A stretch of 64,000 nt of DNA from NCBI GenBank assembly GCA_040220895.1, contig JAVJVY010000001.1:62001-126000 (forward strand), read 5' to 3'. Source of the DNA: UBA11591 sp040220895 (GTDB lineage Bacteria > Bacteroidota > Bacteroidia > Flavobacteriales_E > Vicingaceae). The position numbers were made by a program, and so were the translations under genes. Of this stretch, positions 46,806-56,516 are shown in pieces (within the stretch, counting starts at the first letter, position 1; each line of letters starts with the position of its first letter). Under the pieces are notes generated by a model. The model was given only the letters and a program-made list of their open reading frames with translations, was not told where the DNA came from and did not search any database.

Positions 46806-48131
46806 ATGAAAATTGACTTGACTGATTTAAGGAGTATTGCTCCCACTTTCCTTTTTTGCCTTCTGTGCAACATAGCTTTACCACAGGATTCACTCACTTT
46901 CGACAGTGACCCTCGTTTCGTTGAGTCTTATGTCGTTTTTGATGAAGTCAAAACAAAACATATAAGTTGTGTGCGGCTGTATAGAATGAACAGCAGTGAA
47001 GAAAGCACCATATTGAGCACTCTTCGAACTTCAAAATTGGAACTTCGTTTTGACGATCTGCGAGGTGATTTTAACGAATACAGATATGCCTTTGTCCATT
47101 GCAACAGTAGTTGGGAAATATACCGGGAAGAAGAAATGAACTATGTTGAAATCAATGACTCGAGGTACGTCGAGGATGTCCAGTTTTCTTCTGCCACAGC
47201 AACGGCATTCGCCAGCTACACCGTTGCTTTCCCGAAAGATGGAAATCGATTCATCCGTTCGGGAAATTTTGCCATTCAGATCATCGATGTCGAGACCGAT
47301 TCGGTAATAATCACTAAAAGATTCACGGTAATTGACCCTCAGTTAAATATAAATGCAAGAGTCAAGAAAACAGACGAAGTTAAATACCAGAATTTTAAAC
47401 AGCAATTGAGTTTTGAGATCAGCGACCCAAAAAATAAAATAAAAGATGTCAACGGCCTGAGAGTAGTGGCTTTAAAAAACAGGAGTTGGGAAATTACTTG
47501 CAGCGATTTTAAACCAAGTTTTGTCAGTGGCAACAAGATCATTTTTGATTACACCTCGAATTGCCTTTTTGATGGGGGCAATGAGTACCGATATTTCAAC
47601 ACCCTTGAATCAAGATCCTTTTCGAGCAATATTATCAGGGTCAGTCCCTCAAAAAAGGCAGCATTCGACATTTACCTGGAGACAGATGAACCTAGGTCGT
47701 TTCTGAAGTATTCGAATATGCAAGACATGAACGGAAGAACACTATACAAGGCCGAAAGTCGCTCCATTTCATGGCACGAGCTAGACTACTCATTTGTTCA
47801 TTTTTCACTTAAAACAGAACAACCGATGCTCGGTTTTGAACTATACCTCTTCGGCGAATTTACGATGATGAAAATGGATTCGGCCTTCCGAATGGATTAC
47901 AATCCATCACTAGGACGTTATGAAAAAACGCTGCTACTCAAACACGGCTTCTACAATTATCAATACGTGGTCAAATCTCCATATCAAGACGGCCCGGATG
48001 AGGCCATTATTGAAGGATCACACGCAGAAACCGAGAATGATTATACAATATTCGTTTATTATAGCTCAATGTCAGAGGGTTATGATCAGCTACTTGGCGT
48101 GGCCCACATAAATTCATCAAAAAATGAATGA
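46806..48131 (+). CDS. Type IX secretion plug-domain protein (DUF5103)
   Basis: 441 residues from ATG 46806, which gives a signal peptide (about 8-27, ending LPQDS); the frame's first start at 46773 precedes it by 11 codons. VRLYRMNSSEES, LRFDDLRGDFNEYRYAFVHCNSSW and the Ig-like C-terminal YNYQYVV segment match the DUF5103/T9SS plug family, proteins that close the inactive SprA translocon. Divergent from nqrA. ATGA-overlaps the apaG frame at its end. Confidence 0.82.
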   Translation: MKIDLTDLRSIAPTFLFCLLCNIALPQDSLTFDSDPRFVESYVVFDEVKTKHISCVRLYRMNSSEESTILSTLRTSKLELRFDDLRGDFNEYRYAFVHCNSSWEIYREEEMNYVEINDSRYVEDVQFSSATATAFASYTVAFPKDGNRFIRSGNFAIQIIDVETDSVIITKRFTVIDPQLNINARVKKTDEVKYQNFKQQLSFEISDPKNKIKDVNGLRVVALKNRSWEITCSDFKPSFVSGNKIIFDYTSNCLFDGGNEYRYFNTLESRSFSSNIIRVSPSKKAAFDIYLETDEPRSFLKYSNMQDMNGRTLYKAESRSISWHELDYSFVHFSLKTEQPMLGFELYLFGEFTMMKMDSAFRMDYNPSLGRYEKTLLLKHGFYNYQYVVKSPYQDGPDEAIIEGSHAETENDYTIFVYYSSMSEGYDQLLGVAHINSSKNE

Positions 48132-48178
48132 GGTCTTTAAAAATAAGTAATATTGTTTATAGGAAATCACTTATTGCT

Positions 48179-48565
48179 ATGGAGATAGCCGTCACAGATG
48201 GTATTAAGATTGCCGTGTCAACCAAGTTCGAGGAAGGACTTTCATCCCCCTGTAAATGCCTATATTATTTTTCATACCAGATTCGCATCGAGAACAACAG
48301 CGGCCATGCAGTTCAACTTCTAAAAAGAAAATGGATGATTTTCGACAGCATTGGTGAACACCTGCTGGTAGAAGGCGAAGGTGTTGTGGGAAAGAAGCCG
48401 GTAATAGAGAATGCAGGCCACTACCAATATGAATCTGCTTGTAAGCTCAATTCAGGTGTAGGTAAAATGTGGGGTATTTACTACATGAAACGCCTGAGCG
48501 ACGGTGCCGATATTTGCGTGAAAATTCCCGAATTTCAGCTAATAGTTCCTTTTCGACTTAATTAA
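48179..48565 (+). CDS. apaG: ApaG domain protein
   Basis: 128 residues from ATG 48179 (MEIAVTDGIKIAVSTKFEEG), the usual ApaG length. YFFSYQIRIENNSGHAVQLLKRKWMI has the family's sandwich fold, and VEGEGVVGKKPVI with YQYESAC is diagnostic. An upstream ATG at 48128 overlaps the previous stop (ATGA) and would add 17 residues; coupling favours it, family length favours 48179. Function in Bacteroidota unclear. Confidence 0.85.
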   Translation: MEIAVTDGIKIAVSTKFEEGLSSPCKCLYYFSYQIRIENNSGHAVQLLKRKWMIFDSIGEHLLVEGEGVVGKKPVIENAGHYQYESACKLNSGVGKMWGIYYMKRLSDGADICVKIPEFQLIVPFRLN

Positions 48566-49197
48566 TTACCACAGTAGGTTTTTAAGACTTCCTCTGTATT
48601 GGGCACTCCCAATTCATTGGCTCGGCGCCAATCTGAGCAAGCGTAGTTTAATTGACCGGTTATATAGTACACCGCTGCTCGGTTAAAGTAAGCATTGCCA
48701 AAACCAGGCTTTAACTCTATGGCTCTGAAATAATCCTCAAAGGCGCTGCTGAACTTGCCTTGCTGTACTTTAATTTGACCTCTGGCAGTCAATGCCTCCG
48801 CAGTCTCATAAGCCTGAACACTCCTGTTTAGAAGGTCCAAAGCAACCTCAACAGAATCGTATCCCGCAAGCGCCTGATTAAAATAAGACACCGCCTTCAC
48901 ATAAAGCGCAGTCGCTTCTTCATAGCTCCCGGTATTTGTGGGCACCGCTTGATCATATACATCGCTTCCCAGCAAACTACCCGATCGGCTTAATGGATCA
49001 ACTTTTTCATTCGAGGCTGCATTAAAATTTATTAAAGGGTACCCTGTAACGATAAGACCAATGGCCAGTAAAGACCAACTCACAACTTTTTCTTGCATTC
49101 CACCTTGCTTTTCTTTTCGCAGATGGAGTAAATATGTCAGACCACTGAAAGCCAAGAATAAGCCTATGACTGAAATAAGTATGTCGTTCGCTGTCAT
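48562..49197 (-). CDS. TPR-repeat membrane protein
   Basis: 211 residues. Two N-terminal hydrophobic helices (about 6-24 and 38-57), then TPR motifs (ATALYVKAVSYFNQALAGYDS, ALTARGQIKVQQGKFSSAFEDYFRAIELKPG, AYFNRAAVYYITGQLNYACSDW). Probably a protein-interaction scaffold. Start overlaps the DPP4-like gene by 4 bp. Confidence 0.75.
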   Translation of the reverse strand: MTANDILISVIGLFLAFSGLTYLLHLRKEKQGGMQEKVVSWSLLAIGLIVTGYPLINFNAASNEKVDPLSRSGSLLGSDVYDQAVPTNTGSYEEATALYVKAVSYFNQALAGYDSVEVALDLLNRSVQAYETAEALTARGQIKVQQGKFSSAFEDYFRAIELKPGFGNAYFNRAAVYYITGQLNYACSDWRRANELGVPNTEEVLKTYCGN

Positions 49198-51365
49198 GGG
49201 TGGTTGTTTTCGATAATGTAATCGACTACCTTTCTCATTAAATGAACCCTGTCTTTCCCCCGCACGTTATGAGAATGCCCCGGATATGGGAAGAAATCGA
49301 CCTGTATTCCCTCATCTACAAATTTTTTGACAAGATTAAAATTGTGCTGTGGCACCACTACATCGTCGTTTAATCCATGTATCAGCATAAGTTTTCCTTC
49401 CAATGAAGAAACATAATTTCTAAGATCGGTTTCTTTAAATCCTTCCGGGTTGGTTTTAGGATCATCCATATAGCGCTCGGTATACATGATCTCATAATAT
49501 GCCCAATTGGTCACAGGTCCGCCGGCTACTCCTGCATTGAATAATCCCGGGTATTTAAGCATGAGGGAGGCTGTCATATACCCACCATAGCTCCAACCGT
49601 GAACCGATAATTTGGCAGTGTCCACATAATTCAGTCCTTTTAAATATCTCACTCCGTCAACCTGGTCTTCCATTTCATATTTTCCAACGTTCCTGTAAAT
49701 GACCTGTTCAAATTCCTTACCTCTATTATAACTTCCCCGTCCATCCAGGGTAAAGACGATGTAACCTTGCTCTGCCAGATAATTCATCCACAACGAGGCC
49801 CCTGCCCACCATGAATTTCTGATCAATTGAACATGGGGACCATTATACACATAAACCAGAACGGGGTATTTTTTAGTAGAATCAAAATCCTGGGGTTTTA
49901 CCATTCGGGCATGTAAAACAGTTCCGGTTCTATTGGTTATGTTGAATATTTCAGGCCTTGAAACGGCATATCCCTCGAGCGGATCTGCAGCAATTAAGAG
50001 TTGTTTCAGCACAATTCCTTTATTGTCTGCGATGACAATTTTTCTTGGTACATCGATGTTTGAAAATTCCGTAATAAAATAGTTTCCGTCGTCGCTAAGT
50101 TTTGACCTATAAAAACCGTGATTTTTAGAAATCCGTTCGGATTTAGAAGTTTCCAGATTTATACGATAAATGTGATTCTCAGTAGCGTCCTCTCCCGTGG
50201 ATTCCACAAATAGAACTGAATTTGCGCTATTCATTCCAATGTACCGGGTAATCGGAAAATCGCCTTGCATCAATTTAACTTCTTTATCGTCTGTAATTAA
50301 GTAGGGAACCATGAATCCCTCTTTTTGACTGAAATGCACCATTCGACTACCTGCCTCATCAAGAAAGACCAAGGGGTATAGAGGCTCTACGTATTTTTCA
50401 TCTTTCTCCTTATAAAACACGGCGCCCATGTCACCTGTTTTGGGATCAAAATCAATGTATTGCATGTAATCCTGTCCCCGATTCAATGTCACCAGTTTAA
50501 TGTGTTTTCCGTCAGGTGTCCAATTTACCGATGGCAGGTATGCATGAACCGCTGGTTCTGTTTTCAACTGAACCGATCGACCGCTTTCGAGGTAGTGAAC
50601 CATTACCGTGATGCTTTCGCTTTCGCCCCCTGCCATAGGGTATTTAATGGCTTTCATTTTTGCAGGCAAAAGTGTAAGGTCGACCAAAGGATAGTCGGTT
50701 ACCTGACTTTGATCATTGCGATAATAAGCAATGGCCTCGTCTTTATATGGCGACCAGAAAATACCTTCCGTGATTCCAAACTCGAATCTGGAAACGGCTT
50801 TACCGTAGACTATGTTTTCGTTCCCATCTTGAGTCAACTGAATACGCTCTTTGCCAATTGACTTGACAAATAAATTATGGTCTTTAACATAGGCCATGCT
50901 CGCTCCGGATGGACTGAAATGAACGTCACTTATAGCGTCAAATTCGTTTTCATATGAATTGACAGTTCCTTTCCCTGCGTTCCATAGAAAGAAGACGCCA
51001 TTTAATTCAAAGGTCAGAAGGTTTTCACCGATTTTAGAAAATGCAGGCAAGGAGGTCTGGTCTTTTGCTTTTTCTCCTATTGCCTTTTTTAAACTCTGAA
51101 TTGTCCATTCAATACGCTCTTTATCTTTCTTGATATCGAAAGAAACCAGAGCTTCTTCTTCACCCTTTCCTTTAATATAGGAATACGTGTCCCGATCCAA
51201 CCAAACAAGTCCTCGAAGGTTTCTGGGTGAAAAATCACTATATTGCTTGGTAACAGCGTCTTCAAGACTTAGTGTTTTTTTGTCCTGTGCACCGGCCTGG
51301 CCGGATATATTCAGGAATAATAACAGGGTCAATCCGCTAAGTATGCGCATACAGTCAAATTTCAT
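49194..51365 (-). CDS. Dipeptidyl peptidase IV-like serine peptidase (S9)
   Basis: 723 residues with a signal peptide (ending SGQAGAQD). N-terminal beta-propeller of DPPIV type, C-terminal alpha/beta hydrolase with the nucleophile in GWSYGGYM (Ser about 592), Asp in HGLNDDVV (about 667) and His in PGHSHNVRG (about 697-699). It removes dipeptides from peptide N-termini, usually after Pro, in the periplasm. Bacteroidota often use this with T9SS peptidases for peptide feeding. Confidence 0.92.
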   Translation of the reverse strand: MKFDCMRILSGLTLLLFLNISGQAGAQDKKTLSLEDAVTKQYSDFSPRNLRGLVWLDRDTYSYIKGKGEEEALVSFDIKKDKERIEWTIQSLKKAIGEKAKDQTSLPAFSKIGENLLTFELNGVFFLWNAGKGTVNSYENEFDAISDVHFSPSGASMAYVKDHNLFVKSIGKERIQLTQDGNENIVYGKAVSRFEFGITEGIFWSPYKDEAIAYYRNDQSQVTDYPLVDLTLLPAKMKAIKYPMAGGESESITVMVHYLESGRSVQLKTEPAVHAYLPSVNWTPDGKHIKLVTLNRGQDYMQYIDFDPKTGDMGAVFYKEKDEKYVEPLYPLVFLDEAGSRMVHFSQKEGFMVPYLITDDKEVKLMQGDFPITRYIGMNSANSVLFVESTGEDATENHIYRINLETSKSERISKNHGFYRSKLSDDGNYFITEFSNIDVPRKIVIADNKGIVLKQLLIAADPLEGYAVSRPEIFNITNRTGTVLHARMVKPQDFDSTKKYPVLVYVYNGPHVQLIRNSWWAGASLWMNYLAEQGYIVFTLDGRGSYNRGKEFEQVIYRNVGKYEMEDQVDGVRYLKGLNYVDTAKLSVHGWSYGGYMTASLMLKYPGLFNAGVAGGPVTNWAYYEIMYTERYMDDPKTNPEGFKETDLRNYVSSLEGKLMLIHGLNDDVVVPQHNFNLVKKFVDEGIQVDFFPYPGHSHNVRGKDRVHLMRKVVDYIIENNHP

Positions 51366-51368
51366 GGT

Positions 51369-51376
51369 TAGTTTTG
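51369..51376 (+). promoter_or_regulatory. -7 element candidate for the exonuclease gene
   Basis: TAGTTTTG fits TAnnTTTG, 35 bp before the TTG start at 51411; no clear -33 element. Confidence 0.3.
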
Positions 51377-51410
51377 CGAAAATACTCTTTATAGATATAT
51401 TACATTTTCA

Positions 51411-52022
51411 TTGAAAGGCCAGAATTTTCCATACAGGAGACACATAAGTAAAGAAGAAATTCAACACCTTGAATCCTTCAAGTACACAGGAAAGGTCAGG
51501 ATAATTGATTCAAAGGCAAAAATCGATAAATTTAACAGATTGCCCTTGTCAGGTGAAATACTTGGATTTGACACTGAAACCAGACCCTCATTTAAAAAGG
51601 GTGTTCAACATGATTGTTCACTTGTTCAGATGGCATTTTCTGATGAAGTTGTCTTATTCAGGTTAAACAAAATTGGATTCCCCCCCATTCTTGAAGATAT
51701 GCTAAGCCACAATGAGGCTAAAATAGGCATCGCCATTCACGACGATATTCGACAATTAAAACAGCTTCGACCTTTTGAAGAAAAAAGCTTTGTCGATCTA
51801 AATTCATTGTGCCCGAAAATCGGCTTCGAGAGTATCGGAGCCAAGCGACTAACAGCCATTGTGCTCGGTAAAAAAATCAGCAAGAGGCAACAACTAAGTA
51901 ATTGGGAGGCGAAAGAATTAAGCAATGCCCAGGTAGATTACGCAGCGACCGACGCTTGGATTTGCCGGCTTATTTATAACGAGCTACATCAAACGGGACT
52001 GATCAGTCCAGAGATGATTTGA
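51411..52022 (+). CDS. DEDDy 3'-5' exonuclease (RNase D-like)
   Basis: 203 residues from TTG. GEILGFDTETRPSF (Asp, Glu), CSLVQMAF, IAIHDDIRQLKQL and DYAATDAWICRL (Tyr and Asp) supply the DEDDy catalytic set. There is no HRDC domain, so it is a compact single-domain nuclease, substrate RNA or DNA unknown. The C-terminus overlaps the convergent DUF2147 gene by 20 bp. Confidence 0.85.
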   Translation: MKGQNFPYRRHISKEEIQHLESFKYTGKVRIIDSKAKIDKFNRLPLSGEILGFDTETRPSFKKGVQHDCSLVQMAFSDEVVLFRLNKIGFPPILEDMLSHNEAKIGIAIHDDIRQLKQLRPFEEKSFVDLNSLCPKIGFESIGAKRLTAIVLGKKISKRQQLSNWEAKELSNAQVDYAATDAWICRLIYNELHQTGLISPEMI

Positions 52023-52461
52023 TCCATTCCTCGGTTCTGCCAATCAGTGAGATGCCAATGTATCCGCGCACTTCCAAAACCTTCCCACCTGGTTGTAAAT
52101 TCATTACGCAGCTGTAGGTTTTTCCATTGTCGGGATCGTAAATCTCGCCATCATCCCATTCCAGATCACCGTCATAGATAAAACCATGTAAAACATTTGT
52201 ACCGATGATGAGTCGATCCCTTAAACCTTTATCGGGATTTTTATCGTCTTTTTTTGGCTTACCCTCATCATTTAATGGATCTCGAAGCCAAATTATTTTT
52301 CCACAAAATTCTTCGCCGCACTTATATATCTCCACTTTTCCTTTCTTCGAACCCGTTAACCAAATTCCAAGGATTCTTCCTGATTCCTCAATGTTTTGAT
52401 TAAAAGCGTCAAGGGAAATAAGCAAAGCACTGATGATCAGAGACAGCATTCGACTTTTCAT
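52003..52461 (-). CDS. DUF2147 secreted protein
   Basis: 152 residues with a signal peptide (about 1-21). GIWLTGSKKGKVEIYKCGEEFCGKIIWL, and IYDPDNGKTYSCVMNLQPGGKVLEVRGYIGISLIGRTEEW match DUF2147, small lipocalin-like periplasmic proteins of unknown role. Stands alone. Confidence 0.88.
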   Translation of the reverse strand: MKSRMLSLIISALLISLDAFNQNIEESGRILGIWLTGSKKGKVEIYKCGEEFCGKIIWLRDPLNDEGKPKKDDKNPDKGLRDRLIIGTNVLHGFIYDGDLEWDDGEIYDPDNGKTYSCVMNLQPGGKVLEVRGYIGISLIGRTEEWIKSSLD

Positions 52462-52621
52462 TGGGCAATTTTACTATAAAAATATACCGGTTATAACACT
52501 CAATACTGCCGATGTGTCATGTTAATTATGATAATAGATGCCATTATGGCTTCTTTTAAACGATTGAGGTAAATGGCCCGAAACTTGAAATAATCTCTTT
52601 GAAATCCTAAAATTTAAACCA

Positions 52622-53059
52622 ATGTCAATTGTAAAATACAATAACAGATCAATGAATCCGGGCATTTTTAACCTGTTGACCGATGTGTTCGGTGAAGATG
52701 CCTTCGAAATGAAAAACAGACATTATAGAAGTTCAATGCCAGCGGTAAATGTTCGCGAAAGTGAAAATGCCTATGAAATTGAATTGGCCGTCCCGGGCTT
52801 TGAAAAAAGTGACCTGAACGTGGAAGTGGAAAAAGACACCTTAAAAGTGACTTCAAAGAAGGAACAAGTCTCTGACGAGAAAAATGACAAGATCAGAAGA
52901 ATGGAATTTTCATATAACCACTTCGAACGCTCTTTTCTAATACCTGAGGAAGCAGATGCGGATAAGATCAAAGCCAAATCGGAGAATGGCATACTTTACA
53001 TCAATCTCCCTAAAAAAGAAGAGAAAGGGACGGCAAAGAAAATGATCAAAGTAGCCTAA
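52622..53059 (+). CDS. Small heat-shock protein Hsp20
   Basis: 145 residues. Alpha-crystallin domain from about 40: PAVNVRESENAYEIELAVPGFEKSDLNVEVEKDTLKV, with the C-terminal GILYINLPKKEE. ATP-independent holdase. The 160-base gap upstream lies between this gene and the DUF2147 gene; no clear TAnnTTTG is seen there. Followed by a strong terminator. Confidence 0.93.
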   Translation: MSIVKYNNRSMNPGIFNLLTDVFGEDAFEMKNRHYRSSMPAVNVRESENAYEIELAVPGFEKSDLNVEVEKDTLKVTSKKEQVSDEKNDKIRRMEFSYNHFERSFLIPEEADADKIKAKSENGILYINLPKKEEKGTAKKMIKVA

Positions 53060-53079
53060 GGCCTTGCTGTCTAGAAACG

Positions 53080-53105
53080 GGCCGGCATTGCCGGCCTTTT
53101 TTTTG
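53080..53105 (+). terminator. Intrinsic terminator after hsp20
   Basis: GGCCGGC-ATT-GCCGGCC stem followed by a T run (53097-53104). Very GC-rich arms, strong. Confidence 0.9.
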
Positions 53106-53134
53106 TGCCGTTAAGTAGGCTTTTGGTATTTTCG
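53102..53134 (+). promoter_or_regulatory. Promoter candidate for pruA
   Basis: TTTG (53102-53105) at the end of the hsp20 terminator's T run, 21-base spacer, TATTTTCG (53127-53134), close to the TAnnTTTG form. Start codon 23 bp further on. Confidence 0.35.
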
Positions 53135-53157
53135 CAGCTCAAATAATAGCTCAGATC

Positions 53158-54786
53158 ATGTCAAACGGATTTTTCAGACCACCAAAAGCAAAAAACGAAG
53201 TCGTCAAAAGTTACAAACCGGGCAGCCCCGAAAGAAAAGAAATACAAGAGGCCTTGGCCCAACTCAAAGGACAACAAATTGAAATACCTATGTTCATTGG
53301 GGGAAAGGAGATTAAAACAGGTAAGAAAATAGACATGTTTCCCCCGCACGATCTTTCACATAAATTGGGCGTTTACCATCGGGGTAACAAAGAACATGTA
53401 GTACTTGCCATTGACGAAGCATTAAAGGCAAGGGAAGAGTGGTCTGAACTTCCTTGGGAAGCAAGGGCTTCTGTTTTTTTGAAAGCTGCAGAACTTTTGG
53501 CAGGACCTTTCAGGGCTAAAATGAATGCCGCCACCATGCTCTGTCAATCAAAAAATGCATTTCAAGCAGAAATAGATGCCGCTTGTGAGCTAATTGATTT
53601 TTTCAGGTTCAATGTTCAATTTATGAGCCAATTGTACCGTGATCAACCAGATTCCGATGATGGGATTTGGAATCGACTGGAATACCGTGCATTGGAAGGC
53701 TTCGTTTTTGCCATCACTCCTTTCAACTTCACATCAATTGCCGCCAACCTACCGGCTGCACCTGCACTCATGGGTAACGTAGTGGTTTGGAAATGTGCCG
53801 ATTCACAGATCTACTCGGCAAATGTTATTATGGAGTTATTCAAAGAAGCAGGTTTACCCGACGGAGTTATCAACCTGATTTACACCGACGGGCCTGAAGC
53901 AGGAGACGTGATCTTCAAGCATCCCGACTTTGCCGGACTGAATTTTACCGGAAGCACGGGCGTTTTCCAAAAGCTTTGGCAAGAAATCGGAACAAACATT
54001 GCGAATTATAAAACATATCCCAGAATTGTTGGAGAAACCGGGGGTAAAGATTTTATAGTTGCCCACAAGTCAGCGAATGCTATTGAAGTCGCAACGGCCA
54101 TAACCCGGGGTGCTTTTGAATTTCAGGGTCAAAAATGTTCCGCGGCATCACGTGCCTACATTCCTTCAAATATTTGGGATGAAACAACTGCTCGGGTTGT
54201 CGAGGATGTTAATTCATTCAAAATGGGAAGTCCGGAAGATTTCGGCAACTTTATCAATGCTGTAATCGATGAACGGGCATTCGATAAAATTGCTTCTTTC
54301 ATCGATTATGCCAAGGGCAGTTCCGATTCCGAGATCATTGCTGGAGGTAACTACAACAAGGAGAAAGGCTACTTTATTGAACCAACAGTCATCGTTGCTA
54401 AAGACCCGAAGTTCAAAACCATGTGCGAAGAAATATTCGGACCGGTCATCACACTTTACCGATACGATGAGAACAAATACGAAGAAACGCTTAAATTGGT
54501 GGACTCAACTTCACCCTATGCCCTCACCGGAGCAATCTTTGCCAAAAATCGTTTCGCAGTGGACAAGGCGGTGAAAATGCTTAAAAACAGCGCAGGAAAT
54601 TTCTATATTAATGATAAACCAACTGGCGCAGTTGTGGGACAGCAGCCCTTTGGTGGAGCCAGAGCTTCGGGTACCAATGATAAAGCCGGAGCCATGCAAA
54701 ATCTGCTTCGATGGGTAAGTAGCCGAACCATTAAAGAAACTTTCGTTCCTGCAGTGGACTATCGCTACCCATTTCTTGAATCCTGA
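53158..54786 (+). CDS. pruA: L-glutamate gamma-semialdehyde dehydrogenase
   Basis: 542 residues, the length of the monofunctional delta-1-pyrroline-5-carboxylate dehydrogenase. ITPFNFTSIAANLPAAPALMGN, NFTGSTGVFQ, GETGGKDFIVAH (catalytic Glu) and EFQGQKCSAASRAYI (catalytic Cys) are clear, with NFYINDKPTGAVVGQQPFGG near the end. It oxidises the proline/ornithine intermediate to glutamate with NAD+. The proline dehydrogenase partner is not in the window. Confidence 0.95.
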   Translation: MSNGFFRPPKAKNEVVKSYKPGSPERKEIQEALAQLKGQQIEIPMFIGGKEIKTGKKIDMFPPHDLSHKLGVYHRGNKEHVVLAIDEALKAREEWSELPWEARASVFLKAAELLAGPFRAKMNAATMLCQSKNAFQAEIDAACELIDFFRFNVQFMSQLYRDQPDSDDGIWNRLEYRALEGFVFAITPFNFTSIAANLPAAPALMGNVVVWKCADSQIYSANVIMELFKEAGLPDGVINLIYTDGPEAGDVIFKHPDFAGLNFTGSTGVFQKLWQEIGTNIANYKTYPRIVGETGGKDFIVAHKSANAIEVATAITRGAFEFQGQKCSAASRAYIPSNIWDETTARVVEDVNSFKMGSPEDFGNFINAVIDERAFDKIASFIDYAKGSSDSEIIAGGNYNKEKGYFIEPTVIVAKDPKFKTMCEEIFGPVITLYRYDENKYEETLKLVDSTSPYALTGAIFAKNRFAVDKAVKMLKNSAGNFYINDKPTGAVVGQQPFGGARASGTNDKAGAMQNLLRWVSSRTIKETFVPAVDYRYPFLES

Positions 54787-54857
54787 TCAACAGGTCTTTG
54801 TTGACATCATTCGATCTAGATTTTAAACATTTGACCCATTGCGTTTAGATTTGTAAG

Positions 54858-55148
54858 GTGCTTGAAAAGATACCTCCTTACCTGAAAAATAAATACAGTC
54901 TGACGGGAATTGTCTTTGTCGTATGGATGACTTTTTTCGATCAGAACAATCTATTGCTTCAATTTCAAAACAAATTGGAGCTTTGGGATCTTGATTCTGA
55001 AAAGGAGTATTACCAATTGGAGATCACTAAAACCAAATCTGATCTTAAGGAGCTCACCACTGACATGAAGAGTCTAGAGCGATTTGCCAGGGAAAAATAC
55101 CTCATGAAAAGGGATAACGAAGAAGTCTTCGTCATTGTTGAAGAATAA
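54858..55148 (+). CDS. Septum formation initiator (FtsB/DivIC-like)
   Basis: 96 residues from GTG. One transmembrane helix (about 14-30, YSLTGIVFVVWMTFFDQNN) then a coiled coil (ELWDLDSEKEYYQLEITKTKSDLKELTTDMKSLERFAREKYLM). It matches FtsB/DivIC, part of the division complex with FtsL and FtsQ. A TAGATTTG (54846-54853) lies only 5 bp before the GTG, which would make a very short or no leader. Confidence 0.85.
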   Translation: MLEKIPPYLKNKYSLTGIVFVVWMTFFDQNNLLLQFQNKLELWDLDSEKEYYQLEITKTKSDLKELTTDMKSLERFAREKYLMKRDNEEVFVIVEE

Positions 55149-55190
55149 CTTTCTTACTTTAATTTTATCTTCGCTTTCTAAGGTATATCT

Positions 55191-56516
55191 ATGCACAACG
55201 ACCTATTCCAAGAATTTAGCCCGCTATCCGATGAAGATTGGATGCAACAGATCCTAAAAGATCTGAAAGGTAAAATACCCGAAGAAAAAATCTTTAGCGG
55301 TAATCAGGAAAGCATTAAAGTTGCTCCGTTTTATACAGCCAATTCTGTTTCACATGTGCTCGACGAATCTTTACCTCATAACTGGATCACTTCTCTCGAA
55401 GTAAATCTGCGGCACGGAGCTGCGAACAACATTGATGATGACCTGAAACCGGGACTGGAATCCCTGTTTATTCGTTACAATGATTCTTCTGACCTGATAC
55501 ACTACTTGAAGTCTCAAGATCTTCGTTTATCAAACCTGATTCTATTAAAAACAGGAGAAGGGAATTTAAACCTTGAAGCAATTCCGACTTCGGGTATCAC
55601 CTCGACCATCATCACAGGCCGAGACGTATTTTCTGAATCTGCTCTTCTGGGTAAATACAATGATAAAATTGAAGAGAGCATCTTAAATGAATTAGCCGAT
55701 CCACAAAATGGTCGCGATATCATTATCGACCTTAGCATCTATAAAAATGCCGGGGGCAATTGCATAATTGAATTGGCTTCTATGTTATCGGCATGTAATC
55801 ATTTGATCGAGCAATTTCGCTCCAGGTCCATGAACCTTAATTCCATCCCTGAACGCACGTCTATGATCTTGGCATGCGGAACTGAATACAACATGGAGAT
55901 TGCAAAAATGAGAGCAGCCAGAGTGCTCTTGGCTAATTTGTACTCAAAGCAGGAAATTCAAAACCAGGCATCTTTTCTTATGGCGAAATGTTCCGAAGAA
56001 ATCATGAGTGAGCTTGATCCACACACCAATATTTTGAGACAGACCACTTCGACCATGTCTGCGGTATTGGGCGGTTGCGATGTTTTTATTTCCAAAGCAT
56101 TCAACGGAAATGATGATCCTTTCGCGAATCGGATATCAAAAAACATTCAGTTATTGCTAAAAAAGGAAGGACACTTAGATAAGGTTGCAAATCCAGCCAG
56201 TGGGTCTTATTTTATAGAATCACTCACAACGGAGTTATCAGAAAAGGCCTGGCAATTATTTAAAGATATGGAAGATTTAGGGGGATTCAGGGAATGCCTG
56301 AACAGCGGTTTCATCAAAAGAGAAATTGATAAGTCCCGCAGCGCACGAATGGAGAACTATACGTCAAAAAAAGAAATTCTGATCGGGCTAAATAAATACC
56401 TCGACCCCGCAGCAAAAATAACCGGGAAAACTGATTCTAATGTTGAATCTACCAGCCCTGAAAATGCCATTACACCCATCAATTTTGCCCAACATTTTGA
56501 ATATCAGGATAAATAG
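55191..56516 (+). CDS. mutA: Methylmalonyl-CoA mutase small subunit
   Basis: 441 residues. LFQEFSPLSDEDWMQQILKDLKGK at the N-terminus and the TIM-barrel parts VAPFYTANSVS, RSMNLNSIPERTSM, EIAKMRAARVLLAN, TSTMSAVLGGCDVFISKAFNG and NPASGSYFIESLT. It lacks the C-terminal B12-binding domain; subunit A carries no active cobalamin site, and the short form is usual in Bacteroidota. Works with MutB to interconvert succinyl-CoA and methylmalonyl-CoA. Confidence 0.9.
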   Translation: MHNDLFQEFSPLSDEDWMQQILKDLKGKIPEEKIFSGNQESIKVAPFYTANSVSHVLDESLPHNWITSLEVNLRHGAANNIDDDLKPGLESLFIRYNDSSDLIHYLKSQDLRLSNLILLKTGEGNLNLEAIPTSGITSTIITGRDVFSESALLGKYNDKIEESILNELADPQNGRDIIIDLSIYKNAGGNCIIELASMLSACNHLIEQFRSRSMNLNSIPERTSMILACGTEYNMEIAKMRAARVLLANLYSKQEIQNQASFLMAKCSEEIMSELDPHTNILRQTTSTMSAVLGGCDVFISKAFNGNDDPFANRISKNIQLLLKKEGHLDKVANPASGSYFIESLTTELSEKAWQLFKDMEDLGGFRECLNSGFIKREIDKSRSARMENYTSKKEILIGLNKYLDPAAKITGKTDSNVESTSPENAITPINFAQHFEYQDK

